Counted from the stretch's first letter, positions 1-6,642 are shown. The stretch is 8,300 nt of DNA from Oscillospiraceae bacterium (GCA_009783805.1 WRCU01000051.1:1-8300); one strand, 5' to 3'. A program made the numbers and translations. Notes: generated by a model not told the origin, from the sequence alone.

Positions 1-110
1 ACCGCCAGCGCTCTTCGCAATGACTGGCTTATAAATTTTAGACGTTATGGAAGGTGTCATTGCGAGCCACTAATGGGTGTCATTCTGAGCCGATAGGCGA
101 AGAATCTATA
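1..110. repeat. Degenerate interspersed repeat cluster downstream of the aspartate aminotransferase gene
   Basis: No gene is seen in this stretch. It holds several short palindrome-derived units. TCGCAATGAC at 15-24 is the exact reverse complement of GTCATTGCGA at 56-65. Two similar units follow head to tail: one starts GGTGTCATTGCGAGCC near 53, the other GGTGTCATTCTGAGCC near 77. The second ends in GCGAAGAATCT. The GTCATTGCGA core recurs in the palindrome at 6688-6740, so this is the same or a related family. The cluster ends about ten bases before the aminotransferase stop codon. It has no U-tract, so I do not call it a terminator. It resembles the small non-coding palindromic repeats common between genes in some anaerobe genomes; that family assignment is from memory. 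Confidence 0.6.
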
Positions 111-121
111 GTAAATTGGAT

Positions 122-1384
122 TTACTCGGCCCTCTCGGCCGCCGCGACCCTCACGCAGACGCAGAGGATCTCCATGGCCAGCCTCAGCTCGTCCTCGTCG
201 GGGAACGTGGGGCTTATGCGTATGTTCGAGTCGTTCGGGTCCTTGCCGTATGGAAACGTGTCGCCGGCCTTGGTGAGCGTGACGCCGCACCCCAGCGCCA
301 GCTCGTAGACCCTCTTAGCGCAGCCGGGCGCCGTGTCGAGGCTCACGAAGTACCCGCCCCTCGGGTCGCTCCAGGTCGCTATCCCCAGGCCCCCCAGGTT
401 CCTCTCAAGCGCGTCGAGCACTATCCTGAACTTCGGCCTTATGATGTCGGCGTGCGCGCCCATGAGCGCCTCCATATCGGCGGCCGACTTAAGGAAATTC
501 ACGTGCCTCAGCTGGTTCGTCTTGTCGGGGCCGATCGTCTGCATGGACATGCGCCTGAGGATCCTCCTCAGGTTCCCCGGCCCGGCCGCCAATGCCGACA
601 GCCCGCCGCCGGAGTGCGTTATCTTGCTGGTGGAGGCGAAGAGCAGCGGCCGCTCCGGGTTGCCGGCCTCCTCGCAGGCCTTAAACAGGCACTTGAGCTT
701 ATGCCGCCCCTCATCGTACAGGTGGTGCGCCACGTAGGCGTTGTCCCAGTAGATACGGAAGTCCCCGGCCTTCGCCTTCATCCTGGCCAGCCTGTCCACG
801 GTCGCGTCCGAGTAGGTGACCCCGGTCGGGTTGCTGTACTTCGGCGAGGCCCACAGGCCCTTAACGGATTCGTCCTCCGCCGCTAGCACCTCAACGGCGT
901 CCATGTCGGGCCCGCCCGCGCCCATCGGCACCGCGACCATCCCGATGCCGAAATGCTCGCATATGGCGAAGTGCCTGTCGTACCCGGGGCTGGGGCATAT
1001 GAACTTCACGGAGGGCAGCCTGCACCAAGGCTCATGCGGCTCGATCCCGTGCGTCATGCAGCCGGAGATGACGTCGAACATAAGGTTGAGGCTGGAGTTG
1101 CCCGCCACCACGACGCTTTCGGGCGCGACGCCCAATATTTCCGCGAAGAGCCGCCTCACCGAGGGTATCCCTTCGACGCACGGGCCCTTCTTTATCGCAT
1201 AGTTCCGGCAGTCGTTACCCTCGTCGTCTAGGTACGAGGCGTCCGATAGCATCGCGTTCGACAGGTCCAGCTGCCTGGGGCACGGCTTGCCCCTGGACAT
1301 GTTGAGCTTCAGGCCCTTGGCCTTGTATCCCTCATATTCCCTCATCAGCTCAGGCAATTGGCCCTTCAGCCTATCCGCGTCCAT
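122..1384 (-). CDS. Aspartate aminotransferase, type Ic (PLP-dependent fold type I)
   Basis: This 420-residue protein probably interconverts aspartate plus 2-oxoglutarate with oxaloacetate plus glutamate in the cytosol. The N-terminus carries LNMSRGKP (27-34), typical of the type Ic branch found in actinobacteria and Clostridia. NPTG (185-188), YWDNAY (212-217; D214 should contact the PLP ring nitrogen and Y217 its phenol oxygen) and STSKITHSGGG (251-261) follow, with K254 the expected Schiff-base lysine. R389 in SNIRIS should bind the substrate carboxylate. Length is normal for the subgroup and all key residues are present. The ATG is preceded by a seven-G run (1397-1391) six bases upstream, the only Shine-Dalgarno-like signal. 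It lies 114 bases after the Re-citrate synthase gene with no terminator between, so the two are probably co-transcribed. Substrate specificity within the aminotransferase family is inferred. Confidence 0.88.
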   Translation of the reverse strand: MDADRLKGQLPELMREYEGYKAKGLKLNMSRGKPCPRQLDLSNAMLSDASYLDDEGNDCRNYAIKKGPCVEGIPSVRRLFAEILGVAPESVVVAGNSSLNLMFDVISGCMTHGIEPHEPWCRLPSVKFICPSPGYDRHFAICEHFGIGMVAVPMGAGGPDMDAVEVLAAEDESVKGLWASPKYSNPTGVTYSDATVDRLARMKAKAGDFRIYWDNAYVAHHLYDEGRHKLKCLFKACEEAGNPERPLLFASTSKITHSGGGLSALAAGPGNLRRILRRMSMQTIGPDKTNQLRHVNFLKSAADMEALMGAHADIIRPKFRIVLDALERNLGGLGIATWSDPRGGYFVSLDTAPGCAKRVYELALGCGVTLTKAGDTFPYGKDPNDSNIRISPTFPDEDELRLAMEILCVCVRVAAAERAE

Positions 1385-1498
1385 CTAATGCCCCCCCGCC
1401 TAGTCCCATCCCATCGTCGGCTTAGCCGTTTGATCCGGCATAGACCGCGCCTCCGCCCCGTCCTTGATCCGCCCCCGCCGCGCCGTCCGCCGTAAGGC
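1385..1498 (-). other. G-rich spacer between Re-citrate synthase and aminotransferase genes
   Basis: This 114-base spacer has no recognisable promoter or terminator. On the coding strand it is very G-rich, with several runs of three to seven G. A 13-codon ATG frame (1441-1400, MPDQTAKPTMGWD) lies in it, but nothing like a good ribosome binding site precedes that frame, so I do not call it a gene. Continuous transcription from the upstream gene is the simplest reading. Confidence 0.45.
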
Positions 1499-2884
1499 TC
1501 AGCGCTTGGCCAGCCTCGCCGCTATCGCCGGCGCGTACCTCGCCACCAGGACCTCCAGCTCCTCGTCGGAGTAGAGGGTCTGCCTCCCCTGGTCGTAGTC
1601 GCGGTCGATCTCTTCCTTGATCTTCGTCACCGCCCCGGTCTGCTTGTCGACCTTGTCCGCGCCCGTGAGCCCGTAGTAGCCGTTGATCCAGAAGGCCACC
1701 CCGGCCAACCCCGACGTGTTCGACAGGGCCACGCGCACCGGCCTGTTGAGCAGCCTGTCGGTGTCGAAGATGTTGTAGATCTCCTCGTCCTTCATGAGCC
1801 CGTCCGCGTGCACGCCGGCGCGCGTCAGGTTGAAGTGGCGCCCCACGAAAGGCGTCATCGACGGTATCCTGTAGCCCATCTCCCTCTCGAAGAACTCCGC
1901 GATCTCCGTGATCACGGTGGTGTCCATGCCGTCGGTCGTGCCCCTGAGCGACGCGTACTCGAAGACCATGGCCTCGATGGGCACGTTCCCCGTCCTCTCG
2001 CCGATGCCCAGCATCGAACAGTTGACGGCCGCCGCGCCATAGAGCCATGCGGTCGTGGCGTTGATCACCGCCTTGTGGAAGTCGTTGTGGCCGTGCCACT
2101 CTATCTGGGAGCTCGGGACGCCCGAATAGTGCCTAAGCCCGTATATGATGCCGGGCACGCTCCTAGGCAGGGCGACGCCCGGGTATGGCACCCCGTAGCC
2201 GAGCGTATCGCACGCGCGGATCTTGATCGGTATGCCCGCCTGGGCCGACATGTCCATGAGCGCGTTCACGAAGGGCACGACGAATCCGTAGAAGTCCGCC
2301 CTCGTGATGTCCTCCAGGTGGCACCTGGGCCTCACGCCCGCCTCGAAGGCCTCGGCCACGACGGCCAGGTAATGCTCCAGGGCCTGTTTGCGGTCCATCT
2401 TGAGCTTCTTGAATATATGGTAGTCGGAGCACGAGACGAGTATCCCCGTCTCCTTGATGCCGATCGATTTGGCCAGCTCAAAGTCCTGCTTGGTCGCGCG
2501 TATCCACGAGGTAATCTCCGGGAACTCGTAGCCCTTGGCCATGCACCTCTCGATCGCCTTTCGGTCTTTGTCGCTGTAGACGAAGAACTCCGTCTGGCGG
2601 ATTATGCCCTTCGGCCCGCTGAGCCTGTGCAGCAGCTCGAAGAGCGAGACCATCTGCTCCACGCTGTACGGCGCCATGGACTGCTGTCCGTCCCTGAAGC
2701 TCGTGTCCGTTATGTATATTTCGGCCGGCATGGCGAAATCGACGCGCCGATGGTTGAAGACCGTCTTGGGGACTTCGTCGTACGGGTATATCTCCCTGAA
2801 GAGGCTCGGCTCGCCCACCTCCTGGAGCTGGTACCGGTACGGGTCGTTCTCTATCAAGTTCGAGTTCTTGCTTAGCTCCAGCAT
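1499..2884 (-). CDS. Re-type citrate synthase (homocitrate/isopropylmalate synthase-like, HMGL family)
   Basis: This 461-residue cytosolic enzyme of the DRE-TIM metallolyase family most likely condenses oxaloacetate with acetyl-CoA to citrate with Re-face stereochemistry, as shown for Clostridium kluyveri and Dehalococcoides enzymes. An N-terminal extension of about 50 residues precedes the barrel. The catalytic loop is TDTSFRDGQQS (59-69). HGHND (264-268) supplies the H-x-H metal ligands, followed by GIGERTGN (293-300), FNLTRAGVHADG (351-362) and SNTSGLAG (388-395). The ~90-residue C-terminal part differs from the LeuA regulatory domain of isopropylmalate synthases and is too short for one. 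The ATG is fixed by AAGGAGGT six bases upstream. The gene has its own promoter and precedes an aspartate aminotransferase that shares its oxaloacetate substrate. Such genes are often annotated as homocitrate or 2-isopropylmalate synthase. I prefer Re-citrate synthase from the overall pattern, but substrate choice is not proven by motifs. Confidence 0.82.
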   Translation of the reverse strand: MLELSKNSNLIENDPYRYQLQEVGEPSLFREIYPYDEVPKTVFNHRRVDFAMPAEIYITDTSFRDGQQSMAPYSVEQMVSLFELLHRLSGPKGIIRQTEFFVYSDKDRKAIERCMAKGYEFPEITSWIRATKQDFELAKSIGIKETGILVSCSDYHIFKKLKMDRKQALEHYLAVVAEAFEAGVRPRCHLEDITRADFYGFVVPFVNALMDMSAQAGIPIKIRACDTLGYGVPYPGVALPRSVPGIIYGLRHYSGVPSSQIEWHGHNDFHKAVINATTAWLYGAAAVNCSMLGIGERTGNVPIEAMVFEYASLRGTTDGMDTTVITEIAEFFEREMGYRIPSMTPFVGRHFNLTRAGVHADGLMKDEEIYNIFDTDRLLNRPVRVALSNTSGLAGVAFWINGYYGLTGADKVDKQTGAVTKIKEEIDRDYDQGRQTLYSDEELEVLVARYAPAIAARLAKR

Positions 2885-2889
2885 CCCAG

Positions 2890-2897
2890 ACCTCCTT
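2890..2897 (-). promoter_or_regulatory. Strong Shine-Dalgarno for Re-citrate synthase
   Basis: On the minus strand AAGGAGGT lies five bases before the ATG at 2884 and is an almost perfect anti-16S match. It is the strongest ribosome binding site in the window, decides the start codon, and suggests high expression of this gene. Confidence 0.85.
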
Positions 2898-2920
2898 GAT
2901 GGCCCGATTTGATTTTAGGC

Positions 2921-2949
2921 ATTATACATACATCCCATATGGTGCGCAA
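2921..2949 (-). promoter_or_regulatory. Sigma-70-type promoter for the Re-citrate synthase/aminotransferase unit
   Basis: The minus strand has a perfect -10 hexamer, TATAAT (2926-2921). A 17-base spacer separates it from TTGCGC (2949-2944), which matches the first three bases of the -35 consensus TTGACA. Transcription would start near 2914, giving a leader of about 30 bases with the ribosome binding site in it. The spot is AT-rich against its GC-rich surroundings and lies right after the repeat block that follows der. The call rests on consensus match and position. Confidence 0.62.
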
Positions 2950-2966
2950 ATAAGGCTAAGTCGGGA

Positions 2967-3009
2967 CCCTGAGCCCTTCGCCCGTCACCCTGAGCGCCGC
3001 GAAGGGTCA
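2967..3009. repeat. Two tandem ~21-bp repeat units with an internal inverted repeat, between der and the Re-citrate synthase promoter
   Basis: Two head-to-tail units begin CCCTGAG and end in GTCA (2967-2987) and GGTCA (2988-3009). The arms CCCTTCGC (2974-2981) and GCGAAGGG (2999-3006) are perfect reverse complements separated by 17 bases, so either strand could fold into a stem-loop. A related pair of units lies at 6752-6793. The block starts three bases after the der stop codon. No U-run follows, so it is not a standard intrinsic terminator, although it may attenuate or protect the der transcript end. Confidence 0.72.
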
Positions 3010-3011
3010 TT

Positions 3012-4331
3012 TCAATCGCGGTCCTTCTCCTTCAGGATGAGCCGTATGGGCGTGCCCTCGAACCCGAACGACTTCCTTAGGCCGTTCTCCAGGTACCTGA
3101 GGTACGAGTAGTGCATGAGCTCCTTGTCGTTCACAAAGAGCACGAACGTGGGCGGCTTCACGCCCGTCTGCGTCATGTAGTAGACCTTCAGGCGCCTACC
3201 CCTGTCCGCCGGGGGCTGCACCTGCGTCACCATCTCGCCGAGGAACCCGTTGAGGGTCCCCGTGCTTATCCGCATGACCGACTGCGAGCGGACGTACTCG
3301 GCGAGCTCGAAGACCCGCTCGACGCGCTGGCCCGTCTTGGCCGACATGAACAGGACCGGGGCGTAGGTCATGAACCCCAGCGCCTCGTGCACCGTCTTCC
3401 TGTACTCCTCCAGCGTCCCCGTCTCCTTCTTTATCAGATCCCACTTGTTGACGGCCAGTATGGACGCTTTCCCCTCGTTGTGGGCGTGGCCGGCTATCTT
3501 CGTGTCCTGTTCGGTCACCCCCTCCTCCGCGTCGACCATGAAGAGGGCGATGTCGGCCCGCTCTATGGCCGACCAGGAGCGCATCACGCTATACCGCTCG
3601 ATGTCCTCGCGGACCTTGCTCTGCCTGCGTATGCCGGCGGTGTCTATGAAGACGTACTCCGTCCCCTTGTGCATGACCCGTACGTCCACCGCGTCCCTGG
3701 TGGTGCCCGGCGCCTCGCTGACTATGAGCCTCTCCTCCTCGATGACCCTGTTGATGAGCGACGACTTCCCGACGTTCGGCTTCCCGACGACGGCTATCTT
3801 CACGGCCGAGTTCTCGGGCTCCTCGCCTTGGGCGGGCAGCCCGTAGTGGATGAGGTCCAGGAGGTCGCCCATGGCGTTCCCGTGTATGGAGGACACGCAT
3901 ATGACCTCGGGGAACCCCAGGCCGTAAAACTCGAGGTAGGCCGGCGGGGGCTGCCCGATCTGGTCCACCTTGTTCACGACCACGATGACCGGCTTCCTCG
4001 AGCGCCGCAGTATGTCGGCCACTTCCTCATCGGCCGCCGTAAGACCGGCCTTCACGTCGACCATCAGCAGCACCATGTCCGCCAGGTCTATGGCCACCTC
4101 GGCCTGCCTGCGCATCATCATGGGTATGTGCTCGTCGCTTTCGACGTCTATGCCGCCCGTGTCCACCAGCGAGAAGTATCCGCCGCGCCACTCGACGTCG
4201 CAGTAGATCCTGTCCCTGGTCACCCCGGGCTTGTCGTCCACGATCGAGATGCGCCGCCCGGCCAGGTAGTTAAAGAACGTCGACTTGCCCACGTTCGGCC
4301 TCCCGATTATCGCCACCGTCGGTTTGGCCAA
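3012..4331 (-). CDS. der: Ribosome biogenesis GTPase Der (EngA), TTG start
   Basis: This 439-residue protein is the essential double-GTPase that binds the 50S subunit during its maturation. G domain 1 has GRPNVGKS (10-17), GVTRD (36-40), DTGG (57-60) and NKVD (120-123). G domain 2 has GKPNVGKS (183-190), GTTRD (209-213), DTAG (230-233), NKWD (295-298) and SAK (330-332). A KH-like RNA-binding domain fills roughly 350-439. Length is normal and every GTPase motif is intact. The frame stays open far upstream, but the family begins at the residues just before KPTVAIIGRPNVGKS. That places the start at TTG 4331-4329, with AAGGGGGG (4348-4341) nine bases upstream. The start lies two bases beyond the stop of the DUF512 gene, and its ribosome binding site sits inside that gene, so translation is probably coupled. 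Confidence 0.95.
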   Translation of the reverse strand: MAKPTVAIIGRPNVGKSTFFNYLAGRRISIVDDKPGVTRDRIYCDVEWRGGYFSLVDTGGIDVESDEHIPMMMRRQAEVAIDLADMVLLMVDVKAGLTAADEEVADILRRSRKPVIVVVNKVDQIGQPPPAYLEFYGLGFPEVICVSSIHGNAMGDLLDLIHYGLPAQGEEPENSAVKIAVVGKPNVGKSSLINRVIEEERLIVSEAPGTTRDAVDVRVMHKGTEYVFIDTAGIRRQSKVREDIERYSVMRSWSAIERADIALFMVDAEEGVTEQDTKIAGHAHNEGKASILAVNKWDLIKKETGTLEEYRKTVHEALGFMTYAPVLFMSAKTGQRVERVFELAEYVRSQSVMRISTGTLNGFLGEMVTQVQPPADRGRRLKVYYMTQTGVKPPTFVLFVNDKELMHYSYLRYLENGLRKSFGFEGTPIRLILKEKDRD

Positions 4332-4333
4332 GC

Positions 4334-5755
4334 CTAACCGCCCCCCTTCAGACGCATGCGGACGTGCCGCGCTAGGTCGCCCCCGCCGCACCCGACCACG
4401 TCCACCCTGCACGCCAGCGCCCCCCTGATCGCCCCGAGGGTCGTCCCGTCCAGCATGACCTTCCCGTCGTCGTCCGGATCGAGCCCGTCCGCCCTGAAGG
4501 CCGCCATCGGGAGCAACAGCCCGTCGCCCAAGTCCGCGCCGCTTAACGTATTCATTATATCGCCCCCCGTCATGAGGCCCGAGACGGTGACGGTCTCGCC
4601 GAAGAACGCGTTCGCGACCGGATATACCGTCAGCTCGGCCCCGATCCGCCTCAGCAAGGCCGCGGCCTTCCGTAGCAAGGGGGCCGCCGCCATGCCGCAC
4701 GCGGCGCTCAGCCTCAAGGCGGGCCCGTACGCCGACCCGCCCATCCCGGCCAAGGCCGCCCTGAGGTCATGGAGGAACGAGGCGGCCATACCCACCCCGT
4801 TGTCCAGCATCGCGAAGCCCTCATATGCCTTCGCCCTCGGGTAAGGCATGCCCGAGGCGTAGAACCACTCGTCCGCCGGGAAGACGAACCGCGTCCCGAT
4901 GCGCCGGAGGCATTTTTTTTGCATCGCCTTTATCGCGCGCAGCACCCCCGCGCATTCCATGAAGTCATATCGCCCCAAACCATATAGGCCGTCCCGGAAC
5001 CTGGTAATCCCGGCGGGCGCCACCGAAACGCCGCCGACCCCGGGGTGCATGGCGGCCAGGTCATCCACCGTCCGCCGCAGCGCGTCGCCGTCGTTGATCC
5101 CCTTGCATAGGATGATCTGGCAGTTCACCGTTATCTCGGCCGAGCATAGCCTCTTAATTTGCGCCGCCACGTCGGGGGCCGCGGCGTTCCCCATCATGGC
5201 CCTGCGGAGCCCCAGGTCGGTAGAGTGCACGGAGACGTTGATCGGCGACATCCTGAGCCTGGCTATCCTGTCCAGCTCCGCGTCGTCGACGTTGGTCAAG
5301 GTGACGTAGTTGCCCTCGAGGAACGACAGCCTCACGTCGTCGTCCTTAAAATATAGCGACTCGCGCATGCCTCCGGGCAGCTGGTCGACGAAGCAAAAAA
5401 TGCAGGCGTTGCGGCATCCCCTCTCGCCGTCCTCCATGCCCCCCGAAAAGGAGATCCCGACGTCGTCGCGCCCCGCGTCCGGCGGGGCGTCCACCGCGTA
5501 CCGCGACCCGTCCCTGTCCAGCTCGAGCGAGAAGGCGTCGCGGAAGTCGACTATCCCATAGTCGAAAATGTCCTTCGGGCGTGAGCCGTTCACGGACAGG
5601 AGGACGTCGCCCACGCGCACGCCCAAGGCCTCGGCCAGCCCCCCGGCCTCCAGCCCCGTCACCGTGAAGTGCCGCGTGGCTCTCCCCGTCGCGGCGCTTG
5701 GCCCCGGCTCACCCTCTCCCTTTGCAATACCTTCGACAAGCCTGTCGCTCATCAT
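4334..5755 (-). CDS. PDZ / radical SAM / DUF512 protein encoded next to der
   Basis: This 473-residue protein belongs to a conserved, functionally uncharacterised family. A PDZ-like segment covers about residues 29-75, including GLAEALGVRVGDVLLSVNG. A radical-SAM cysteine motif, GCRNACIFCF, gives C114, C118 and C121 (CxxxCxxC), which would hold a 4Fe-4S cluster. Strands with GNYVTLTN (148-155) and INVSVHSTD (172-180) follow. The C-terminal DUF512 part begins after about residue 290, with PADEWFYASG (293-302), LDNGVG (317-322) and ANAFFGETVTVSGLMTGGD (381-399). Such proteins are often labelled Fe-S oxidoreductase, but no substrate is known to me. The neighbour der suggests a link to ribosome assembly or RNA, by inference only. 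Two adjacent ATGs (5755, 5752) could start it; the only ribosome-binding-like sequence is AAGG or GCGGGG shortly upstream, so the start is uncertain by one residue. An eight-A run lies at 4920-4913 within the gene. Confidence 0.9.
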   Translation of the reverse strand: MMSDRLVEGIAKGEGEPGPSAATGRATRHFTVTGLEAGGLAEALGVRVGDVLLSVNGSRPKDIFDYGIVDFRDAFSLELDRDGSRYAVDAPPDAGRDDVGISFSGGMEDGERGCRNACIFCFVDQLPGGMRESLYFKDDDVRLSFLEGNYVTLTNVDDAELDRIARLRMSPINVSVHSTDLGLRRAMMGNAAAPDVAAQIKRLCSAEITVNCQIILCKGINDGDALRRTVDDLAAMHPGVGGVSVAPAGITRFRDGLYGLGRYDFMECAGVLRAIKAMQKKCLRRIGTRFVFPADEWFYASGMPYPRAKAYEGFAMLDNGVGMAASFLHDLRAALAGMGGSAYGPALRLSAACGMAAAPLLRKAAALLRRIGAELTVYPVANAFFGETVTVSGLMTGGDIMNTLSGADLGDGLLLPMAAFRADGLDPDDDGKVMLDGTTLGAIRGALACRVDVVGCGGGDLARHVRMRLKGGG

Positions 5756-5815
5756 CCCCGCGTCGCCTTTTACTTTTCCATTATTACGTCAATTGCCGCC
5801 ATCCCCCCGGGCATG

Positions 5816-5838
5816 AAAAAAACGGCGGGAGCCCCGCC
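5816..5838 (-). terminator. Intrinsic terminator after rpmF
   Basis: On the minus strand a perfect six-pair stem, GGCGGG/CCCGCC (5838-5833 with 5829-5824) and loop GCT, is followed by one G and seven T (5822-5816). This is a textbook Rho-independent terminator. It lies about 100 bases after the rpmF stop and 60 bases before the DUF512 gene, so it ends the yceD-rpmF transcript and implies a separate promoter for DUF512-der. Confidence 0.88.
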
Positions 5839-5864
5839 TGTCGCATGGTTCGGCGCCTAGGGGT

Positions 5865-5937
5865 AGGCCTATGGCAAGGCCTCGAAAAAACCTGCTTGAC
5901 GTGACCAAGGCCTAGATAAACCAGGCCTAGATATACT
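5865..5937. repeat. Clustered AGGCCT palindromes and a 15-bp tandem repeat after rpmF
   Basis: The hexamer AGGCCT occurs four times in 64 bases (5865, 5877, 5908, 5923). The last two copies sit in a 15-base tandem repeat (5908-5922 and 5923-5937) sharing AGGCCTAGATA. The second unit overlaps the rpmF stop codon. On the minus strand GCCTACCCCTAGGC (about 5867-5854) can form a small hairpin. No coding potential is convincing here. Function is unknown; it may be a structured 3' end, or simple local duplication. Confidence 0.5.
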
Positions 5938-6109
5938 AGACCTTGATGATCTCCTTGCCCTTGTAGAACCCGCACTCCTTGCACACCGTGTGCTGGGATT
6001 TATAGACGTGGCATTGCGGGCACTTGATCAGGTCAGGCATCTCCAGCTTCCAATTGGCCCTTCTCATCCTGCCCTTTGACTTGGAAACCCTTTGTTTCGG
6101 GACGATCAT
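5936..6109 (-). CDS. rpmF: 50S ribosomal protein L32
   Basis: This 57-residue basic protein is a component of the large ribosomal subunit. It has the classic N-terminus VPKQRVSKSKGRMRRANWKL, followed by a zinc ribbon CPQC (30-33) and CKEC (43-46). It is therefore the zinc-binding C+ paralogue type and not a cysteine-free one. I start it at ATG 6109 because known L32 proteins begin directly before VPK; an in-frame GTG four codons upstream (6121) overlaps the Shine-Dalgarno GAGGAG (6126-6121). It follows yceD by 38 bases, the standard yceD-rpmF arrangement. An intrinsic terminator lies about 100 bases downstream. A Zur-type zinc-responsive site would be relevant for regulation, but none was recognised. 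Confidence 0.95.
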   Translation of the reverse strand: MIVPKQRVSKSKGRMRRANWKLEMPDLIKCPQCHVYKSQHTVCKECGFYKGKEIIKV

Positions 6110-6147
6110 TGTATCTACCACTCCTCATTCGTATCGGTCTGGCCGCG

Positions 6148-6642
6148 TTAAGCCTCTACCACCGGCCCACCGCAGCCGCACGGACCTTCGTTCAGGTCGG
6201 CCCCGCACTTCGGGCACAGGCCCATGCAGTCTACGCGGCATAATAGCTTCGCCGGCGTCTCAACCATGGCATTCTCCCATATGGCGCGGCAGATGTCAAT
6301 CCGCCTTTCCTCTATCGGGTAGGCCGTCCCGGAGGCCACCATGGCCTTGCCATCCGCCCCGTCCGTAAGCGCGAACGTCTCCTTTACGGCGCAGGCTACC
6401 TTCATCCCGCCGAAGGCTTTGCCGCACCTATAGCAGTCCCCGCCGAGCGTAAGGCGCGCCCTGCCCCGCATCGAGACCATCCCCTCGCCGTTGTGGAGCG
6501 TACCGACGAACTCCGCCTCCGCCACGGTCAGGCCATGCCCGCCGGCCAACTCGGCCATGCCGGCCAGGAACTCGCCGCCGCCCAGCGAGAGCCTCTCCTC
6601 GCCGTCCTTGACCTTCATCAGGTTTCCCACGTGCAGCCTCAT
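6148..6642 (-). CDS. yceD: YceD/DUF177 family protein upstream of rpmF
   Basis: This 164-residue protein belongs to the DUF177 (YceD) family, encoded next to rpmF in most bacteria. In plants and E. coli the family is implicated in 23S rRNA processing or accumulation. Visible hallmarks are a mid-protein CYRC pair (C70, C73) and a C-terminal cysteine cluster, LLCRVDCMGLCPKCGADLNE (133-152), plus C155 and C157. The cluster could bind zinc and is strong in Gram-positive members, whereas E. coli YceD has fewer cysteines. The ATG at 6642 has GAGGTG (6654-6649) six bases upstream. A GTG at 6651, three codons earlier, lies inside that ribosome binding site, so I reject it as the start. The gene follows a repeat-filled junction in which I find no clear promoter. 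Confidence 0.9.
   Translation of the reverse strand: MRLHVGNLMKVKDGEERLSLGGGEFLAGMAELAGGHGLTVAEAEFVGTLHNGEGMVSMRGRARLTLGGDCYRCGKAFGGMKVACAVKETFALTDGADGKAMVASGTAYPIEERRIDICRAIWENAMVETPAKLLCRVDCMGLCPKCGADLNEGPCGCGGPVVEA

Noticed and set aside
116..886. Long plus-strand open frames opposite the aminotransferase gene, and similar plus-strand frames opposite Re-citrate synthase, der and the deacetylase
   Set aside because: They are rich in Arg, Pro, His and Val in the pattern of antisense frames in GC-rich DNA. They show no motifs and overlap well-supported minus-strand genes fully.
1400..1498. Possible readthrough of the Re-citrate synthase TGA, since the frame stays open for about 32 more codons, including a 13-codon ATG frame
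   Set aside because: Stops are rare by chance in such GC-rich sequence, the extension shows no domain, and the protein already has full family length.
1422..2099. Second minus-strand frame overlapping the Re-citrate synthase gene and running into the spacer
   Set aside because: Its composition is low-complexity Gly/Arg/Asp, typical of an out-of-frame shadow, and it lies mostly inside a gene with clear motifs.
2967..3009. Intrinsic terminator for der
   Set aside because: The inverted repeat has a 17-base loop and no T-run on the minus strand, so it was recorded as a repeat only.
4332..4700. Upstream extension of Der by 123 residues
   Set aside because: The extension overlaps the DUF512 gene, is low-complexity Gly/Arg, and the Der family begins at the TTG just before KPTVAIIGRPNVGKS, with a good ribosome binding site.
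5770..5792. Promoter for DUF512-der from TTGACG at 5792-5787 on the minus strand
   Set aside because: A decent -35 is present, but no -10-like hexamer occurs at 16-18 bases. A promoter is expected here because of the upstream terminator, yet I cannot point to one.
5771..5815. Fourteen-codon frame (MPGGMAAIDVIMEK) between the terminator and the DUF512 gene as a leader peptide
   Set aside because: There is no spaced ribosome binding site and no regulatory codon pattern; it is easily chance.
5895..5937. Plus-strand promoter beginning TTGACG near 5895
   Set aside because: There is no -10 at proper spacing and no plus-strand gene downstream.
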